A stretch of 16,831 nucleotides of DNA, taken from positions 1 to 16,831 of the forward strand of contig DAOVQG010000062.1 of the NCBI GenBank assembly GCA_030628805.1, given 5' to 3'. Position numbers and translations under genes: made by a program. Position 1 is the first letter of the stretch. Each line of letters starts with the position of its first letter. Below are positions 12,219-16,831 of the stretch, piece by piece. The DNA is from JAGMDK01 sp023128695 (GTDB lineage: Bacteria > Planctomycetota > Phycisphaerae > UBA1845 > Fen-1342). The notes under the pieces are model-generated. The model worked only from the letters and a program-made list of their open reading frames with translations, made no database searches and was not told the DNA's origin.

Positions 12219-13499
12219 ATGTGCGTGCGACGACTGATGGGTTTGTGGACCATGTCGATCGGTCTGGTTCTGTGTGGGACCGTAGCGCCGGTGTGGGCGG
12301 CCGACGGCGGCCGCGCTGTTTGTAGAGGTGACTCGAACTGTGACAACGTGGTTTCCTGGCGCGATATCGACTTCTTCGTGGCCGCGATGAACAACAACGA
12401 GTGGCTGTGGCAGCAGCAATTCCTGCCCGGCGAGCCAACCTGCTCATTCAGCAACAACGATGTGAACGAAGATGGCACGGTTGACTGGCGAGACATCGAT
12501 CCGCTGGTCGCGCTGATGAACACGAGCTGCCCCGAGCTTCCTAACATGGTACTGGTCCCCGCCGGCGAGTTCGAGATGGGCGACCCGTGGAGTGAGGGCG
12601 ACACCGACGAGCTACCAGTCCACACGGTCTACCTTAGCACCTACTACATCGACGCGCACGAGGTGACCAACCAGCAGTACGCCGACGGGTTGAACTGGGC
12701 CTGGGCGCAGGGCGGACTGATCACGGTGACCAGCGGCGTGGTCTACCAAGCCGGCAGCGGGACCAGCTACCTGTACTGCGAAACGACGACCAGCTCGTCG
12801 TACAGCCGGATCACGTGGGACGGCAGCACGTTCGACGTGGTTGCAGGGAAGGAGGAGCACCCGATGGTGGAAGTGAGCTGGTGCGGCGCGGTGGCGTTCT
12901 GCAACTGGCGCAGCGCTATGGAGGGCCGCACCCCCTGCTATGATCTTGAGACCTGGACGTGCAACTTCGAGGTGGACGGGTATCGCTTGCCCACGGAAGC
13001 GGAATGGGAGAAAGCGGCCGGCTGGGACCCGGCGCTGCGACGGCACTTCCGCTTCGGCGAGCACACCGACGGCTGTGGGTACAACTGCCTCGATGGCCAA
13101 CGGGCGAACTACGGGAGCAGCGGCGATCCGTTTGAGACAGGCGATTACCCGTGGACAACACCGGTCGGCTTCTACAACGGGGAGCTGCACCACAAGGTGG
13201 ACTTCGGCTGGCCCGGAAGCCAGACGAGCTATCAGACGCAGGACGCCCAGAGCTACTACGGCTGCTACGACATGAGCGGCAACGTGTGGGAGTGGTGCAA
13301 CGACTGGTACCTCTCGTCGTACTACAACTCTAGCCCGTACGACAACCCGCAGGGCCCGGCTAGTGGCTCGTACCGTGTTCTGCGCGGCGGCAGTCGGCTC
13401 TCCACTCCGCTCGGCTGCCGCTCGGCGCGTCGCTCCTACTACTCGCCCGGCCACCACAACGACCGCGGCGGGTTCCGTTGCGCGGTGGGGACTCCGTAA
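12219..13499 (+). CDS. Secreted protein with dockerin-like calcium-binding repeats and an FGE/sulfatase-modifying-factor-like domain
   Basis: This 426-residue protein has a signal peptide (cleavage likely after VWA, residue 27). Two EF-hand/dockerin-like repeats follow (RGDSNCDNVVSWRDIDFFVAAM at 36-57 split by CDN; NNDVNEDGTVDWRDIDPLVALM at 79-100). An FGE-sulfatase domain (about 108-424) then shows MVLVPAGEFEMGD, HEVTNQQY, YRLPTEAEWEKAAG (255-268), YDMSGNVWEWCNDWY (350-364), RVLRGGS (386-392) and GGFRCAV. True formylglycine-generating enzymes use two cysteines near RVLRGGS. Here only Cys400 lies in that segment, and Ser402 occupies the position of the RCAAR cysteine, so sulfatase activation is unlikely. 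ATG 12219 is fixed by AAGGAGG 7 nt upstream; a longer frame from 12042 has no such signal. The role is probably extracellular, carbohydrate- or surface-related. Confidence 0.88.
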   Translation: MCVRRLMGLWTMSIGLVLCGTVAPVWAADGGRAVCRGDSNCDNVVSWRDIDFFVAAMNNNEWLWQQQFLPGEPTCSFSNNDVNEDGTVDWRDIDPLVALMNTSCPELPNMVLVPAGEFEMGDPWSEGDTDELPVHTVYLSTYYIDAHEVTNQQYADGLNWAWAQGGLITVTSGVVYQAGSGTSYLYCETTTSSSYSRITWDGSTFDVVAGKEEHPMVEVSWCGAVAFCNWRSAMEGRTPCYDLETWTCNFEVDGYRLPTEAEWEKAAGWDPALRRHFRFGEHTDGCGYNCLDGQRANYGSSGDPFETGDYPWTTPVGFYNGELHHKVDFGWPGSQTSYQTQDAQSYYGCYDMSGNVWEWCNDWYLSSYYNSSPYDNPQGPASGSYRVLRGGSRLSTPLGCRSARRSYYSPGHHNDRGGFRCAVGTP

Positions 13500-13542
13500 T
13501 GCTCTGCACTTTTGACCTTTTACCCTTTGTTCCGGTGAGAGA

Positions 13543-13622
13543 ATGAATCCACAGATTACGCAGATTTCACAGATGGGATTGGGACTGAATCAATCTGCGT
13601 CCATCTGCGCAATCTGCGGATG
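13543..13622. repeat. Long imperfect inverted repeat with 'CAGATTACGCAGATT' arms
   Basis: The left arm (CCACAGATTACGCAGATT, about 13549-13566) is complementary to the right arm, whose reverse complement reads CCGCAGATTGCGCAGATG. The whole 80-bp element would fold into one imperfect stem. Read forward it gives the peptide NPQITQISQ, which from memory is a familiar spurious peptide from dispersed repeats in several bacterial groups. Confidence 0.75.
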
Positions 13623-13635
13623 TGCGTTGAGTGCT

Positions 13636-13762
13636 GGTGCGAGATTCCCATCTCGCACCCATTGGGGCAGGATTCCTATCCTGCGACGTTCGCACGCCAG
13701 GGTGTTCCGTTCTTTTTGTTTCTTGTATGATAAGGATGGGCGACCGGCCTGAGGCCGGTCGC
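13636..13762. repeat. Three successive palindromes before riboflavin synthase
   Basis: GGTGCGAGA/TCTCGCACC (13636-13659) is a relative of the first hairpin in the 1981-2111 tandem repeat. GCAGGAT/ATCCTGC lies at 13667-13684. An 11-bp stem, GCGACCGGCCT/AGGCCGGTCGC, around a single base lies at 13740-13762. The last one is about 50 bp from the ribE start and would be transcribed in its leader if a promoter lies upstream of it. Confidence 0.75.
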
Positions 13763-13809
13763 GGACTGGTTATGTTGAATACACGAACCTTGGCTGGCGG
13801 GCTGCGCCG

Positions 13810-14492
<683 letters not shown>

Positions 14493-14496
<4 letters not shown>

Positions 14497-15548
14497 GCAC
14501 GACAGGGCCTAATACCGCCGCCGACCGGCCGCTGATCGGGATCAGCATGGGGGACCCCCTCGGGGTCGGCCCGGAGGTCATCGTCAAGGCCCTCGCGGAC
14601 CCGCGGCTGCGCGGCCGAGCCCGCTTCGTCATCTTCGGGCTGCACGACGTACTGGAACTCGCCGCTGACCAGACTGAAATCAACCCCTTTTGGTGGCGTG
14701 AACCCTACGAGCACGGGGTACGTGTAACCAGTGGGGTCCTGCTGGCCGACTTCGACGAGCTGCAACCGATTCGGTCGCCACACCCCCGGGGCCCGGACTC
14801 GCTCGCCGGGCAGGCCTCTTTCCGCTTCGTTGAAGAAGGCATCCGTCATCTGCGCGAGGGGACCCTGGATGCCCTGGTGACGGCGCCGATTTGCAAGCAG
14901 AGTTGGGCCCTGGCCGGGCACCGCTTTCAAGGTCACACCGACCTCTTGGCACAACGGTTCGAGGCCCGCCGGGTCGTGATGTCGTTTGTGGCCGATTCGC
15001 TGCGCGTCGCGCTCGCTTCCGATCACGTACCCCTGTTTGAATTGCACAACCGCTTCACGATCGGCTTGGTGCATCAACCCATCGACCTGCTCGACCGGGC
15101 CCTGCGGGCGTGGTTCGGCATCGAGCATCCGCACATCGGGGTCTTGGGCCTCAACCCGCACGCGGGCGAAAACGGCCTGCTGGGCGACGAGGAGCGACGC
15201 ATCATCGAGCCCGCGCTCGCCCTGGCCCGCAACGCCAACATCCGGGTCACGGGTCCGCTGCCTCCCGACACGGCGTTCATCCCGGACGTCGTCCGCCGCT
15301 TCGACGGCCTGGTCGCGATGTACCACGACCAGGGTCTGATCCCGATCAAGATGCACGCTTTTGACCGCGCCGTGAACCTCACGCTGGGGTTGGATGCCAT
15401 TCGCACCAGCCCCGATCACGGCACCGCGTTCGACATCGCCGGCCGTAACCGTGCCACGTCCGGCAGTATGCGGGCCGCGCTGGAGTTGGCGATCAGCCTC
15501 GCAACCACCCATCAGAAACAGCGCGGCATACCGGCGGCCGCCCCATGA
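14493..15548 (+). CDS. pdxA: 4-hydroxythreonine-4-phosphate dehydrogenase
   Basis: PdxA oxidises 4-phosphohydroxy-L-threonine with NAD(P); the product decarboxylates to 3-amino-1-hydroxyacetone phosphate, a substrate of PdxJ in the DXP-dependent vitamin B6 pathway. The 351-residue length is slightly above the family norm because of a 12-residue N-terminal extension. Motifs: GISMGDPLGVGPE (16-28), VTAPICK (129-135), QGHTDLLA (146-153), GLNPHAGE (219-226), MYHDQGLIPIK (276-286), RTSPDHGTAFDIAG (304-317). The metal-ligand histidines His178, His223 and His278 are spaced 45 and 55 residues apart, as in the E. coli enzyme. It starts inside the ribE stop region (4-bp overlap), so it probably depends on ribE translation; no separate ribosome-binding site is evident. 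Confidence 0.95.
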
Positions 15549-15614
15549 CCGGATGATTCACCACAGAGCACTCGTACTATAGTTTCATAAATTGCACGAT
15601 GATCCCACCTTGAA

Positions 15615-15707
15615 GAAGAGCCGCGGGCCTGAAGCCCGCGCGGTCGATCGCGAGGCATAATGGTCCTCTCAGCGGGACACCGCGCGGGCTGAAGCCCGCG
15701 GCTCTTC
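15615..15707. repeat. 93-bp composite inverted repeat overlapping the glycosyltransferase 3' end
   Basis: The 14-bp ends GAAGAGCCGCGGGC (15615-15628) and GCCCGCGGCTCTTC (15694-15707) are perfect inverted copies. Each arm also contains its own GCGGGC…GCCCGC hairpin around TGAA. The centre (15645-15680) is unique. The element lies between the converging pdxA and glycosyltransferase genes. The glycosyltransferase runs into its right half and stops at 15671-15669. Confidence 0.88.
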
Positions 15708-16700
15708 GGCGGGCGGCTCCCACTCGCCGCCGACGGGGCCGAAGTTGATGCGGCGAGCCTCGTCCCAGTAGCGACCGGCGTTGTACTCGAAGGCCGACCG
15801 CATGGCGAGTTCGGCCACCAGTCCCAACATGATCGAGAAGCAGCCCAGCAGGAAGAACATCACGCCGACCAGCGGGGCCTTGCCCCAGAACGCCGCCCAG
15901 GGATCCTGGGAGTAGATGGCCTGGACAATCGCGAAGGCCATGCACAACACGGTCGCCAGCCAGGACCATTGCGTGATGCGGCCAAAGAAGTGCATCGGCT
16001 TGGTACGGTACTTCTGCAACATGCGGACCAGGATCAGATCGAACAGAACTTTGAACACACGGCCGTAGCCGTACTTGCTCTGGCCGACCCGGCGCGGCTT
16101 GTGATCGACGACGACCTCGCACATCTTCGCCCCGTGCATCGAGGTGTAGACGGGGATGAAGCGGTGCATTTCGCCGTAGAGACGCGAGTCGCGGATGACC
16201 TGGGCGCGATAGGCCTTGAGCGTGCAGCCGTAGTCGTGCAGCTTGACGCCGGTGATGCGGCCGATGAGCCAGTTGGCGACGCGCGAGACGCGGGTGCGCA
16301 GCCAGGAGTCCTTGCGATCCTTGCGCCAGCCGCTGACGACGTCGTAGTGGCCCTCTTCAAGTTTGTCGCACAGGCGTTCGATTTCCTCGGGCGGGTTCTG
16401 CCCGTCGCCGTCGAGCGGGACGATGATCGGGGCCCGGGAGACCCAGAAGCCGGCCATCAGAGCGGCGGTCTGGCCGAAGTTGCGGGCGAAATGGATCACC
16501 CGCATCCGCGGCTCGTCGGCGGCCAGCTCGTCGAGGATTTCGCCGGTGCGGTCGCGGCTGCCGTCGTTGACGACGATCAGCTCGAAGCGGCGGCGCTGCT
16601 GTGAGAGGCTTTCGATGAAATGCGGAATGACCGTGGGCAGGCTGGCCTCCTCCTGGAAGACCGGCACGACGACCGAAACCTCGGGGCGTGTTCTGGGCAT
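15669..16700 (-). CDS. Family 2 (DPM1/GtrB-like) polyprenyl-phosphate glycosyltransferase
   Basis: This 343-residue membrane-anchored GT-A enzyme most likely transfers a sugar from a nucleotide donor to a polyprenyl (undecaprenyl) phosphate at the cytoplasmic face. Visible: VSVVVPVFQEEASLP (8-22), VNDGSRDRT (44-52), metal-binding LDGDGQNP (96-103), VSGWRKDRKD (122-131) and the conserved DYGCTLKAYR (156-165). Two C-terminal membrane segments lie at about 244-264 and 275-297, the topology of GtrB/ArnC-type enzymes. ATG 16700 is preferred; it starts just before the fold and has AAGG 9 nt upstream. The in-frame GTG at 16733 lies in a repeat and would add 11 residues. Residues 332-343 (EEPRASARAVSR) come from the 15615-15707 repeat. 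The sugar cannot be read from sequence. Confidence 0.92.
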   Translation of the reverse strand: MPRTRPEVSVVVPVFQEEASLPTVIPHFIESLSQQRRRFELIVVNDGSRDRTGEILDELAADEPRMRVIHFARNFGQTAALMAGFWVSRAPIIVPLDGDGQNPPEEIERLCDKLEEGHYDVVSGWRKDRKDSWLRTRVSRVANWLIGRITGVKLHDYGCTLKAYRAQVIRDSRLYGEMHRFIPVYTSMHGAKMCEVVVDHKPRRVGQSKYGYGRVFKVLFDLILVRMLQKYRTKPMHFFGRITQWSWLATVLCMAFAIVQAIYSQDPWAAFWGKAPLVGVMFFLLGCFSIMLGLVAELAMRSAFEYNAGRYWDEARRINFGPVGGEWEPPAEEPRASARAVSR

Positions 16701-16730
16701 AAGCAAGCGCCTTACATAGGCAGCATGTGC

Positions 16731-16748
16731 CACTGCTCTTGAGCAGTG
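16731..16748. repeat. Half copy of the CACTGCTC palindrome repeat upstream of the glycosyltransferase
   Basis: CACTGCTC/GAGCAGTG around TT, identical to one arm of the 11749-11815 element. It lies about 30 bp upstream of the glycosyltransferase ATG and contains the spurious GTG start at 16733. Confidence 0.8.
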
Positions 16749-16803
16749 CCTCGCGCGTCACACTGCACGTGTGCCTATATCGCAATTCACACTTTCGCGG
16801 CGC

Positions 16804-16828
16804 GGGAGGGCGAGGCTCCTGCCGAGCC
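16804..16828. repeat. GEAPAEP-type repeat at the window end
   Basis: A full copy starting GGGAGGGCGAGG and ending GCCGAGCC, in the same orientation as those at 5566 and 7184. Positions 16749-16803 hold nothing recognisable, and the array may continue beyond the window. Confidence 0.88.
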
Positions 16829-16831
16829 GCG

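Larger units (their letters stand above)
13500..13809. other. Gene-free interval with four palindromic repeats (310 bp)
   Basis: No gene is supported. The interval contains the repeat at 13543-13622, the hairpins at 13636-13659 and 13667-13684, and the palindrome at 13740-13762. A lone TATGAT at 13726-13731 could be a -10 box for ribE-pdxA, but no good -35 box sits at the right distance. Confidence 0.65.

Noticed and set aside
12612..13457. 281-codon minus-strand frame opposite the FGE-like gene
   Set aside because: It is a low-complexity Ala/Val/Arg-rich shadow of the FGE-like domain.
15615..15707. Intrinsic terminator between pdxA and the glycosyltransferase
   Set aside because: The 14-bp inverted ends are 65 bp apart and no T-tract follows. 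The right half is coding for the glycosyltransferase, so a repeat element is the better explanation.

Overview
The window reads as chromosomal DNA of a high-GC bacterium, most likely a planctomycete (Planctomycetota, possibly Phycisphaerae-like). This is an inference. It rests on a secreted protein joining dockerin-like 'GDSNCD…WRDID' repeats to a formylglycine-generating-enzyme-like (FGE) domain, a secreted DUF2961/GH172 protein, the polyprenyl-phosphate glycosyltransferase type, and above all the dense short inverted repeats between genes. One of these, about 25 bp, yields peptides such as 'REGEAPAEP' when translated. No rRNA, tRNA, CRISPR array, intact insertion sequence or prophage was recognised.

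Layout from left to right. Positions 184-1872 (-) encode an alkaline-phosphatase-superfamily phosphodiesterase. A gene-free stretch follows with a 67-bp tandem repeat. Positions 2282-3055 (+) encode a [4Fe-4S] acyl-CoA dehydratase activase (BadF/HgdC type), and after a repeat block 3457-5538 (+) encodes an ADP-forming acyl-CoA synthetase. Positions 7134-5738 (-) hold a decayed DNA methyltransferase fragment overlapping by 4 bp a helical protein of unknown function, possibly HEPN/AbiU2-like. Positions 9301-7223 (-) encode the secreted GH172-like protein, and 10589-9528 (-) a YchF-type ATPase. Divergent from ychF lie two paralogous lipoproteins (10751-11302 and 11316-11729, +), then the dockerin-like/FGE-like secreted protein (12219-13499, +). 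Riboflavin synthase and PdxA (13810-15548, +) overlap by 4 bp. A GT2 glycosyltransferase (16700-15669, -) closes the window.

Supported functional units are few: ribE-pdxA (vitamins B2 and B6), the lipoprotein pair, and the methyltransferase-remnant/partner pair. The activase and acyl-CoA synthetase point the same way and could both serve acyl-CoA metabolism, but 401 bp of repeats separate them and no dehydratase subunits are present.

The most distinctive feature is the repeat landscape. At least eight short palindromic or tandem families occupy almost every intergenic gap. In three places repeat DNA has become protein: a 34-residue C-terminal tail on the GH172-like protein, a 12-residue tail on the glycosyltransferase, and an in-frame insertion in the methyltransferase remnant. 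Two further genes have misleading upstream in-frame starts that fall in repeats. No complete, clearly new multi-gene system is visible. The methyltransferase-remnant/HEPN-like pair, the lipoprotein pair and a hairpin sequestering a strong Shine-Dalgarno sequence are the best leads.
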